This document shows, in pieces, positions 19,804-28,700 of a stretch of DNA of 34,962 bases; the stretch's first letter is position 1, and the number at the start of each line of letters is the position of its first letter. The stretch spans positions 1-34,962 of the forward strand of contig CADCEQ010000025.1 of NCBI GenBank assembly GCA_902800435.1, read 5' to 3'. The DNA is from an uncultured Prevotellaceae bacterium (GTDB taxonomy: Bacteria > Bacteroidota > Bacteroidia > Bacteroidales > Bacteroidaceae). The position numbers were made by a program, and so were the translations under genes. A model generated the notes under the pieces. It saw only the letters and a program-made list of their open reading frames with translations. It ran no database searches and was not told the origin of the DNA.

Positions 19804-22092
19804 ATGAAAAGTCTTGAGAAAACGCTCCTGATGCTGCTCGGCCTACTGATGGCCCTGACAGCAAGTGCCCAGATACGGGGCAACAACATTGTCGTCAACG
19901 TCCAGCCCGACCATCAGGACTGGAACTACCGTGTCGGCGAGAAGGCTCGCTTTACCGTCAGCGTGCTGCGATCGTCTACCTTATTAAATAATGTAGAGGT
20001 CAGCTACGAGGCCGGCCCGGAGATGTACCCGGAAACGAAGAAGACCACGGTGCTCAAGGACGGCACGATGACGTGGACCGGAACGATGAAGAAGCCCGGA
20101 TTCTACCGCCTGAAGGTCACCGCCAAGGTCGGTGGGCGCGAGTACTCGGGCGCCTGCACAGCCGCCTTTTCGCCTGAGAAGCTGCAGCCTACGACCGTCT
20201 GCCCCGACGACTTCGACGCGTTCTGGCAGCACGCCATCGAGGAGTCGCGCTGGACGGCCCTCGAGCCTACACGCCAGCTGCTGCCCGACCGCTGCACCAA
20301 GGATGTCAACGTCTATCAAGTCAGCTTCCAGAACGTGCGCTGGGGCAGCCGCACCTACGGCATCCTCTGCGTACCCGTCAAGCCCGGCCGCTATCCGGCC
20401 CTGCTGCGTGTTCCCGGAGCCGGCGTGCGTCCCTATCAGGGCGACGTCTATACCGCCTCCAAGGGTGCCATCACCCTCGAGATTGGCATTCACGGCATCG
20501 ACGTCACCCAGCCGCAGGACATCTACGACCGCCTGAACAACGGTGCCCTCAGCGGCTACTGGAACTTCGGCCTCACGTCGCGCGATGACAGCTACTACAA
20601 GCGCGTCGTCCTGGGTTGCATACGCGCCATCGACTACATCGAGCAGTTCACCGACTGGAACGGCCGCGAACTGGGCGTCACCGGCTCCAGTCAGGGCGGT
20701 TTCCTGACTTACGCTACCGCTGGACTCGACCCCCGTGTCACGTTCGCTGCTGCCGTCCACCCGGCTCTCTGCGACCACACTGCCTCGCTTCAGGGCGTTG
20801 CCTGCGGCTGGCCCCACTATTTCTATTGGAACAAAGGCAAGGGCATGGAACGTGAGATTACCACGTCGCGCTACTACGACGGCGTCAACTTCGCACGCCG
20901 CATCAAGTGCCCCACATGGGTGTCGTTCGGCTACAACGACGACGTCGTGCCGCCGACTACGGCCTACGCTACCTATAACATCCTGACTGCCCCCAAGACA
21001 CTCAGCGTCTATCAGCAGACCGCCCACTTCTGGTATCAGGAGCAGTGGGACGAGTGGCAGCAATGGCTCCTTCAGCAAATGAACATCGACAATGCCGCCA
21101 CACGACTGGCTGACCGTCTGGCCACCCTCCGGAAGCGCGGTTACATGGCTGGCCATCAGGACGATCCCTTCTACGGCCTCGACTGGGAGTGGGAGTGGGG
21201 GCGCAGCGACATTCGCGACCTCGTCGGCGACTATCCCGCCGTCATGGGCTTCGACCTCGGCGGCATCGAGGTTGGCGACCAGAAGAACCTCGACAGCGTG
21301 CCCTTCCTGCGCATCCGGGAGCAGCTCGTGGCTCACGTTGAGCGCGGCGGCATCGTCACCGTCAGCTGGCATCCGCGTAACCCGCTGACCGGCGGCACGG
21401 CCTGGGACGTCAAGACGCCCGGCGTCGTCACCAGCATACTGCCCGGCGGCTCGCAGCATCAGAAGTTCCAGCTGTGGATGCAGCGTGTCGGCGACTTCCT
21501 CGCCTCGCTTAAGGATGCCAGCGGACAGCCCGTCCCCGTCATCTTCCGCCCCTGGCACGAGAACAACGGCTCCTGGTTCTGGTGGGGACAGAACAACTGT
21601 ACCGACAGCGAGTTCCGCGAACTCTGGAACATGCTCCAGGACTACCTGCGCAACGACCGCCAGCTGCACAACCTCCTGTGGAGCTACTCGCCAAACCTCG
21701 ACGGCCAGTGGACGCTGCAGCGGTTCCTCGCGCGCTATCCCGGCAACGACCGTGTAACGCTCATCGGCGAGGATGCCTATCAGTGGGGCACCGAGCAGGA
21801 TTTCCTGACCGCCGTCAGCGCCGACCTCACGTTCCTCTCAGCCTTCTGCCGCGACAATGGCAAGCTGCTCGCCCTCACCGAGTGCGGCCTGAAGAACATG
21901 ACCGACGCCACTTGGTGGACGCGCGTCCTGAAACCCGTGATGGACCGTTTCCCCATCAGCTATTTCCTGCTCTGGCGTAACTATAAAAAGGAGTTCTTCG
22001 GTCCCTCCAAAACCCATCCCTGCGGAGCCGACTACAAGCGCCTCTACGACGCTCCCAACACGCTGTTCCTCAACGACATCAGCCGGCAGTAG
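19804..22092 (+). CDS. Bifunctional acetyl esterase (CE7/AXE1-like)-GH26 mannanase fusion
   Basis: The start at ATG 19804 gives a complete type I signal peptide (ALTASA before Gln) and lies just after the promoter element. The protein has 762 residues. An N-terminal beta-sandwich (about 25-140) precedes an alpha/beta-hydrolase of the acetyl xylan esterase/cephalosporin deacetylase family (about 145-425). Its triad reads Ser296 (GSSQGG), Asp379 (first Asp of NDDVVPP) and His408 (QTAHFWY). A GH26 barrel (about 430-760) has acid/base Glu586 (RPWHENNGSWFWWG) and nucleophile Glu693 (ALTECG). All active-site residues are present. With no lipobox it is probably periplasmic, and would deacetylate and cut imported acetyl-mannan oligosaccharides. 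It is divergent from susC. Its GH26 half is paralogous to the gene at 6282-7469. Confidence 0.92.
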   Translation: MKSLEKTLLMLLGLLMALTASAQIRGNNIVVNVQPDHQDWNYRVGEKARFTVSVLRSSTLLNNVEVSYEAGPEMYPETKKTTVLKDGTMTWTGTMKKPGFYRLKVTAKVGGREYSGACTAAFSPEKLQPTTVCPDDFDAFWQHAIEESRWTALEPTRQLLPDRCTKDVNVYQVSFQNVRWGSRTYGILCVPVKPGRYPALLRVPGAGVRPYQGDVYTASKGAITLEIGIHGIDVTQPQDIYDRLNNGALSGYWNFGLTSRDDSYYKRVVLGCIRAIDYIEQFTDWNGRELGVTGSSQGGFLTYATAGLDPRVTFAAAVHPALCDHTASLQGVACGWPHYFYWNKGKGMEREITTSRYYDGVNFARRIKCPTWVSFGYNDDVVPPTTAYATYNILTAPKTLSVYQQTAHFWYQEQWDEWQQWLLQQMNIDNAATRLADRLATLRKRGYMAGHQDDPFYGLDWEWEWGRSDIRDLVGDYPAVMGFDLGGIEVGDQKNLDSVPFLRIREQLVAHVERGGIVTVSWHPRNPLTGGTAWDVKTPGVVTSILPGGSQHQKFQLWMQRVGDFLASLKDASGQPVPVIFRPWHENNGSWFWWGQNNCTDSEFRELWNMLQDYLRNDRQLHNLLWSYSPNLDGQWTLQRFLARYPGNDRVTLIGEDAYQWGTEQDFLTAVSADLTFLSAFCRDNGKLLALTECGLKNMTDATWWTRVLKPVMDRFPISYFLLWRNYKKEFFGPSKTHPCGADYKRLYDAPNTLFLNDISRQ

Positions 22093-22100
22093 GGGTTTAT

Positions 22101-22154
22101 TCGGAGTAAACCCGCCATTTAGTCGGAGTAAACCCGCCATTTAGTCGGAGTAAA
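22101..22154 (+). repeat. Three 22-bp-spaced direct repeats of TCGGAGTAAA
   Basis: TCGGAGTAAA occurs at 22101-22110, 22123-22132 and 22145-22154, a period of exactly 22 bp. The first two copies share the following CCCGCCATTTAG; after the third the sequence diverges. The array starts 9 bp after the fusion gene's stop codon. Its role is unknown. Confidence 0.85.
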
Positions 22155-22162
22155 ATACGCAC

Positions 22163-22200
22163 TTTGCCCAGATACTAACAATTTGCAGTATCTGGGCAAA
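22163..22200. terminator. Bidirectional terminator-like hairpin between the convergent fusion gene and carB
   Basis: Arms TTTGCCCAGATACT (22163-22176) and AGTATCTGGGCAAA (22187-22200) are a perfect 14-bp inverted repeat with a 10-nt loop. It lies between two convergent genes. The T/A ends of the stem provide short U runs on both strands, although no long T tract follows on either side. Confidence 0.75.
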
Positions 22201-22222
22201 GGATAAATTATTCAAGGAGTCG

Positions 22223-25200
22223 TTAGGCGTTATACTCCTGCCAAGACTTGATTTGGACGTCCTCTTGTTTCATAGCGGTGAAGGCCTCAATGAAAGCCTT
22301 AGCCAGACGGACGTTGGTCATCAGGGGGATATTGTGGTCGATGGCACCACGACGGATGCGGTAGCCGTTGGTCAGCTCACGCTTCGTGTGGTTCTTCGGC
22401 ACGTTGACGATGAGGTCGAACTTGTGGGCAGCAATCATGTCCATCACGTTATTCTCGCCGTCCTCGTCAGGCCAGCTGACGGGAGTGGCCTTCACGCCGT
22501 TGTCGTTGAAGAACTTAGCCGTACCGCCGGTAGCGTAGACCTCGAAGCCCTTCTTCACCAGTTCCTGTGCAGGCTCCAGGAGCGACACCTTGCCCTTGGC
22601 ACCACCAGAGGAGATGAGAACCGACTTCTTAGGCAGACGATAACCCGTTGCAATCAAAGCATTTAACAGCGCCTCGTTCAAGCTGTCGCCCAAGCAGCCA
22701 ACCTCGCCCGTTGACGACATATCGACACCCAGAACGGGGTCGGCATTCTGCAGTCGGGCAAACGAGAACTGGCTGGCCTTGACACCAATGCGGTCGATGT
22801 CGAACTCGCTGCGGTCGGGGCGCTCGTAGGGAGCGTCGAGCATGATCTTCGTGGCCGTCTCGATGAAGTTGCGCTTCAGAATCTTCGAAACGAAGGGGAA
22901 CGAGCGCGAGGCGCGCAGGTTGCACTCGATGACCTTCACCTCGCGGTTCTTGGCCAGGAACTGGATGTTGAACGGGCCAGAAATGTTCAGCTCTTTGGCT
23001 ATCTTACGCGAGATGTGCTTAATCTGGCGGATAGTGGAGTAGTAGATGTGCTGGGCGGGGAACACCATCGTGGCGTCGCCAGAGTGAACGCCGGCATATT
23101 CAACGTGCTCAGAGATGGCGTACTCGATGACTTCGCCCTTGTCGGCAACGGCGTCGAACTCAATCTCCTTGGTCTCGGTCATGAACTTCGAGATGACCAC
23201 AGGGAACTCCTTCGACACCTCGGTGGCCATGTTGAGGAAGCGGTGCAGCTCCTCGTCGTCGTAGCAGACGTTCATGGCAGCTCCTGAGAGCACATACGAT
23301 GGGCGCACCAGTACGGGATAGCCTACCTGGTTGACAAACTCCTTCACGTCGTCGAACGACGTCAATGCGCGCCATGCGGGCTGATCAACGCCCAGCTTGT
23401 CGAGCATAGCCGAGAACTTGTCGCGGTTCTCAGCGCGGTCGATGTTGACGGGGCTGGTGCCGAGCACGGGCACACCCTGACGGTGCAGCTTCATGGCCAG
23501 ATTGTTAGGAATCTGACCGCCCACGGAGACGATGACGCCCTTCGGCTGTTCGAGGTCGATGACGTCGAGCACGCGTTCCAGCGACAGTTCGTCGAAGTAG
23601 AGGCGGTCGCACATGTCGTAGTCGGTCGACACGGTCTCGGGGTTGTAGTTAATCATGATTGACTTATAACCCAGCTTACGGGCCGTGTTGATGGCGTTTA
23701 CCGAGCACCAGTCGAACTCTACGCTGGAACCGATGCGGTAGGCACCCGAGCCGAGTACCACTACCGACTTGTCGTTCTGGTAGTAGTTGACGTCGTGTTT
23801 CGGCTTGTACTGCTCGCCGGCAGGATTGCCAAACGCGGGCGTGTGCGTGTATGTAAAATAGAGGTAGTTGGTCAATTCGGGATGCTCCGAGGCGACAGTT
23901 GGGATGCGCTTTACTGAGGGCAGGATGCCGCGCTCCTTGCGATACTGGCGCACTTGCAGGTTCTCCTTCTCCATGTTCGTAGCCGTCGACTTCAGCACGA
24001 AACGTGCTATCTGGAAGTCGCTGAAACCTGCACGCTTTACTTCTAAAAGGAATTCGTCAGGAATTTCTTCCAACTTATTGTATGTCTGCAGCTTATGTTT
24101 TAAGTCTACGATGTTCTTCAGACGCTCGAGGAACCATACGTCAATCTTAGTCAGCTCCTCAATACGCTCTACCGTATAACCCTCTTCCAGAGCCTGAGCG
24201 ATGGCGAAGATACGCAGGTCGGTGGGGTTCTGAAGAGCATCGTCGAGGTCGTCGAACTTTGTATGGTCGTTGCCTACGAAACCGTGCATGCCCTGACCAA
24301 TCATACGCAGACCCTTCTGAATCATCTCCTCGAACGAGCGACCGATGGACATAATCTCGCCGACGGACTTCATCGACGAGCCAATCTGACGGCTCACACC
24401 CACGAACTTCGTCAGGTCCCAGCGCGGAATCTTACAAATCATGTAGTCGAGGCTCGGGGCGACGTAGGCTGACGACGTTGTGCCCATCTCGCCAATCTGG
24501 TCGAGCGTATAGCCCAAAGCAATCTTGGCAGCGACGAAGGCGAGGGGATAGCCGGTGGCCTTCGAGGCCAGAGCCGACGAGCGACTCAGACGTGCGTTAA
24601 TCTCGATAATGCGGTAGTCGTTGGTAACGGCGTTGAAGGCAAACTGAATGTTGCACTCGCCGACGATACCCAAGTGCTTCACGCACTTGATGGTAATCTC
24701 CTGCAGCATCTTTACCTGCTCCTCGGTCAGCGAGCATGTGGGAGCTACGACGATTGACTCACCCGTGTGGATGCCAAGCGGGTCGAAGTTCTCCATCGAG
24801 GCTACGGTGAAGCAGCGGTCGTTGGCATCGCGTATGCACTCGAACTCAATCTCCTTCCAGCCCTTCAGCGACTCCTCAACAAGAATCTGCGGCGCAAACG
24901 TGAAGGCCGACTCAGCCAATTCAATAAACGCCTTTTCATCGGGACAAATGCCGCTGCCGAGACCACCGAGGGCGTAGGCCGAACGGATCATGATAGGGAA
25001 GCCAATCTCGCGGGCAGCCTTCAGCGCGTCGTCCATATTCTCGACGGCGTGGCTCACGGGAACCTTCAGGTCGACCTCGGCCAGCTTCTTCACGAAGAGG
25101 TCACGGTCCTCTGTGTTCATAATGGCTTCAACGCTGGTTCCCAGAACCTCTACGCCGTACTCCTTCAGGACGCCGCTCTGGTAGAGCTCCGTACCGCAGT

Positions 25201-25483
25201 TCAGCGCCGTCTGGCCACCAAAGGCCAGAAGAATGCCGTCGGGGCGCTCCTTCTTGATGATTTCTGTGACGAAGTAAGGGGTTACTGGCTGAAAATACAC
25301 CTTGTCTGCTATGCCTTCCGAAGTCTGGATAGTAGCGATGTTGGGGTTAACTAACACGGAGGAAATTCCCTCCTCACGTAGTGCTTTCAACGCCTGGGAG
25401 CCAGAATAGTCAAACTCACCAGCTTGTCCGATTTTAAGGGCGCCCGAACCAAGAACGAGCACCTTCTTCAATTTTTTGTTCAT
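22223..25483 (-). CDS. carB: Carbamoyl-phosphate synthase large subunit
   Basis: The protein has 1086 residues, full length. Its N-terminus (VLVLGSGALKIGQAGEFDYSG) is the standard CarB start. The carboxyphosphate ATP-grasp half is about 1-400 (MIRSAYALGGLGSGI), the oligomerisation domain about 401-555, the second ATP-grasp half about 556-945 (GSGAYRIGSSVEFDWC, then PVLVRPSYVLSGAAM), and the C-terminal MGS-like allosteric domain follows (GFEVYATGGTAKFF). It makes carbamoyl phosphate for pyrimidine and arginine synthesis with the glutaminase CarA. No carA is adjacent: the upstream neighbour is divergent ileS and the downstream one is convergent, so carB is transcribed alone from the promoter at 25520-25550. 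Confidence 0.97.
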   Translation of the reverse strand: MNKKLKKVLVLGSGALKIGQAGEFDYSGSQALKALREEGISSVLVNPNIATIQTSEGIADKVYFQPVTPYFVTEIIKKERPDGILLAFGGQTALNCGTELYQSGVLKEYGVEVLGTSVEAIMNTEDRDLFVKKLAEVDLKVPVSHAVENMDDALKAAREIGFPIMIRSAYALGGLGSGICPDEKAFIELAESAFTFAPQILVEESLKGWKEIEFECIRDANDRCFTVASMENFDPLGIHTGESIVVAPTCSLTEEQVKMLQEITIKCVKHLGIVGECNIQFAFNAVTNDYRIIEINARLSRSSALASKATGYPLAFVAAKIALGYTLDQIGEMGTTSSAYVAPSLDYMICKIPRWDLTKFVGVSRQIGSSMKSVGEIMSIGRSFEEMIQKGLRMIGQGMHGFVGNDHTKFDDLDDALQNPTDLRIFAIAQALEEGYTVERIEELTKIDVWFLERLKNIVDLKHKLQTYNKLEEIPDEFLLEVKRAGFSDFQIARFVLKSTATNMEKENLQVRQYRKERGILPSVKRIPTVASEHPELTNYLYFTYTHTPAFGNPAGEQYKPKHDVNYYQNDKSVVVLGSGAYRIGSSVEFDWCSVNAINTARKLGYKSIMINYNPETVSTDYDMCDRLYFDELSLERVLDVIDLEQPKGVIVSVGGQIPNNLAMKLHRQGVPVLGTSPVNIDRAENRDKFSAMLDKLGVDQPAWRALTSFDDVKEFVNQVGYPVLVRPSYVLSGAAMNVCYDDEELHRFLNMATEVSKEFPVVISKFMTETKEIEFDAVADKGEVIEYAISEHVEYAGVHSGDATMVFPAQHIYYSTIRQIKHISRKIAKELNISGPFNIQFLAKNREVKVIECNLRASRSFPFVSKILKRNFIETATKIMLDAPYERPDRSEFDIDRIGVKASQFSFARLQNADPVLGVDMSSTGEVGCLGDSLNEALLNALIATGYRLPKKSVLISSGGAKGKVSLLEPAQELVKKGFEVYATGGTAKFFNDNGVKATPVSWPDEDGENNVMDMIAAHKFDLIVNVPKNHTKRELTNGYRIRRGAIDHNIPLMTNVRLAKAFIEAFTAMKQEDVQIKSWQEYNA

Positions 25484-25519
25484 AATTAAGCTGAGTATGT
25501 TAATTGCATTCTGGGCTGC

Positions 25520-25550
25520 AAAGGTACGAAGTTTTTAGCATTCTGCCAAG
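25520..25550 (-). promoter_or_regulatory. Promoter of carB
   Basis: On the minus strand TTG (25550-25548) is separated by 20 nt from TACCTTTG (25527-25520), an exact fit to the Bacteroidota consensus. The leader to the start at 25483 is about 30 nt. Confidence 0.75.
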
Positions 25551-25638
25551 AATCTTACGAGAAAAATTTTCATTCTGCAAGAAAGGTGCATAAACATGAC
25601 AAAAACGTGCCTTACCTTTCTTAAAATATATTTATATA

Positions 25639-25670
25639 TTTGGTGGTATCAGAGAAAATGCGTACCTTTG
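25639..25670 (+). promoter_or_regulatory. Promoter of the ileS operon
   Basis: TTTG (25639-25642) is followed after 20 nt by TACCTTTG (25663-25670), the same -7 octamer as the divergent carB promoter. A predicted transcript start near 25677 supports initiation at ATG 25711 rather than at the in-frame TTG at 25681. Confidence 0.75.
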
Positions 25671-25710
25671 CACATCTTTTTTGAAAAAAGTAATAAAAAC
25701 AGAAATAGAA

Positions 25711-28700
25711 ATGAGCAAGAGATTTGCCGAACACAACGGCATGAACCTGACGCAGACGAACAACGACGTGCTGCAGATGTGGAAGGAGAAGAATGTCTTC
25801 TGGCGCTCAGTCAATGAGCGCGAAGGCTGTCCACAGTTCGTATTCTTCGAGGGTCCTCCCTCGGCCAACGGCCATCCGGGCATTCACCACGTGCTGGCGC
25901 GTACCATTAAGGATACCTTCAACCGCTACAAGACCATGCAGGGTATGCAGGTTAAGCGCAAGGCCGGATGGGACACCCACGGACTGCCCGTAGAGCTGGG
26001 CGTCGAGAAGGAACTTGGCATTACCAAGGCCGATATCGACAACAAGGAGTCGGAGAAGTACATCTCGACCGAGGAATACAACCAGAAGTGCCGTGAGAAC
26101 GTGATGAAGTTCACCGCCGAATGGCGCGAGCTGACTGAGCGCATGGGCTATTTTGTCGACCTCGACAATCCCTATATCACTTACGACAACAAGTACATCG
26201 AGACCTTGTGGTGGCTGCTCAAGCAGCTCTACCAGAAAGACCTGCTCTACAAGGGCTACACCATACAGCCGTATTCGCCAGCTGCCGGAACGGGACTCTC
26301 CAGCCACGAGCTGAACCAGCCCGGTTGCTACCGCGACGTGAAGGACACGACGTGTACGGCGCTGTTCCGTATGAAGAACCCGAAGCCCGAGATGACAGGG
26401 TGGGGGACTGCCTACTTCATGGCCTGGACCACTACCCCCTGGACGCTGGCTGCCAACTCGGCACTCTGCGTAGGTCCGAAGATTGACTATGTGGCCGTAG
26501 AGACCTACAACCCCTACAGCGCCGAGAAGATTACTATCGTGCTGGCCGAAGCCCGTCTGGCTGCCTATCTGGCTCCCGAGGGCGAAATCACCGACGGCGG
26601 CGAAATGCCTGAATATAAAAAAGGTGAAAAGTTCATGCCCTATCGCATTGTCGGGCGCTACAAGGGTACCGACCTCGTGGGCATGGAGTACGAGCAGCTG
26701 ATGCCCGCCATCAAGCCGATGGGCGACGCCTTCCGCGTGATACCCGGCGACTATGTGACCACCGAGGACGGTGCCGGTATCGTGCATATTGCGCCCAACT
26801 TCGGTGCCGACGATGCCTTTGTAGCCAAGAAAGCCGGCATTTGCCCCATCGTGCTCATCGACAAGAAGGGCAATGAGCGCCCCGTCGTCGACCTGCAGGG
26901 CAAGTACTTCAACATCGATGACCTCGACCCGGAGTTCGTTAAGAGCTATGTCAACGTCAGCGAGTGGCAGAAGTTTGCCGGCCGCTATGTGAAGAACGCC
27001 TACGACGACAGTCTGACCGAGAAGGACGAGACGCTCGACATCAGTATCTGCATGGACCTGAAGGCACAGGACAAGGTGTTCAAGATTGAGAAGCATACCC
27101 ACAACTACCCGCATTGCTGGCGTACCGACAAGCCCGTGCTCTATTACCCGTTGGATTCGTGGTTTATTCGCTCAACGGCCAAGAAGGAGCGTATGTTCGA
27201 GCTGAACAAGACCATCAACTGGCAGCCTGAGTCGACGGGAACCGGCCGCTTCGGCAACTGGCTTGAGAATCTGAACGACTGGAACCTCTCGCGCAGCCGC
27301 TTCTGGGGCACCCCGCTGCCCATCTGGCGCGACGAGGAGGGCAAGGCCGAGAAGTGCATCGGCTCTGTCGAGGAATTGTACGATGAAATCGAGCGTTCTG
27401 TGGCTGCCGGCATCATGGCCGAGAACCCGCTGAAGAAGCAGGGCTTCGTGCCTGGCGACATGTCGAAGGCAAACTACGACCGCATCGACCTGCATCGCCC
27501 GTACGTTGACAACATTATCCTGGTCAGCGACGAGGGCAAGCCCATGAAGCGCGAGACCGACCTCATCGACGTGTGGTTCGACTCCGGCTCTATGCCCTAC
27601 GCACAGGTACACTATCCGTTCGAAAACCGCGATTTAATCGATAAGCGCGAGGCCTTCCCCGCTGACTTCATCAACGAGGGTGTCGACCAGACGCGCGGCT
27701 GGTTCTTCACGCTGCACGCCATTGCCACGATGATTTTCGACTCTGTGGCCTTCAAGAACGTCATCTCGACGGGCCTGGTGCTCGACGCCAAGGGCAACAA
27801 GATGTCGAAGCACGTGGGCAACGTCGTCAATCCCTTCGAAATGATCGAGAAATACGGCTCCGACGCCGTCCGCTTCTATATGCTGACCAACTCCGAGCCT
27901 TGGGACAACCTGAAGTTCGACCCCGAGGGTGTCGACGAGGTGCGCCGCAAGTTCTTCGGCACCTTATATAATACGTATAGCTTCTTCGCCCTCTATGCCA
28001 ATGTGGACGGCTACGTCCCGTCTGTTGCTGTATCACAGCAACCAACAGAACAGCCCGAGATTGACCGCTGGATTCTCAGCTGCCTGAACACGCTCATCAA
28101 GGGCGTCAAGAAGGAGCTCGACAACTATGACCCCACACGCGCCGGCCGACTCATCGATGCCTTCGTCAACGACGACCTTTCTAACTGGTACGTGCGTCTG
28201 AACCGCAAGCGCTTCTGGGGCAAGGACATGAGCGACGACAAGCGCTCAGCCTACGACACGCTCTATACCTGTCTGCTGACCGTCGCCAAGCTGATGGCGC
28301 CGTTTGCCCCGTTCTATGCCGACCAGCTCTACAAGGACCTTGGGGGCGAGAAGGACAGCGTCCACCTGGATGACTTCCCCACCGCCGACGACGCCGTCAT
28401 CGACAAGGAGCTTGAAGCCCGCATGGAGATGGCCCAGAAAATTACGTCGATGGTGCTTGCTCTGCGCCGCAAGGTGAACATCAAGGTGCGCCAGCCGCTG
28501 CAGGCCATCATGGTGCCTGCCACCGATGAGCAGAAGAAGCACATCGAGGCCGTGAAGCAGCTCATCATGAACGAGGTGAATGTCAAGGAACTGAAATTCG
28601 TTGAGGGTCAAGGCATTCTCGTCAAGAAGGTAAAGTGTAACTTCAGGACGATGGGCAAGAAGTTTGGCAAGCTGATGAAGGGTGTTGCCGCTGCGATGGA

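Noticed and set aside
19984..21669. Long minus-strand open frame (561 codons) opposite the esterase-GH26 gene
   Set aside because: It is a product of strong C/G third-position bias. Its translation is low-complexity Ala/Val/Glu/Asp-rich with no motif, while the opposite strand has intact catalytic sites.
25681..25710. Upstream TTG start for ileS
   Set aside because: The predicted transcript start is about 4 nt before it, leaving no leader, and ATG 25711 begins the conserved N-terminus.
25807..27114. Long minus-strand open frame (435 codons) opposite ileS
   Set aside because: It is an antisense shadow of ileS, without a recognisable domain, signal or promoter.
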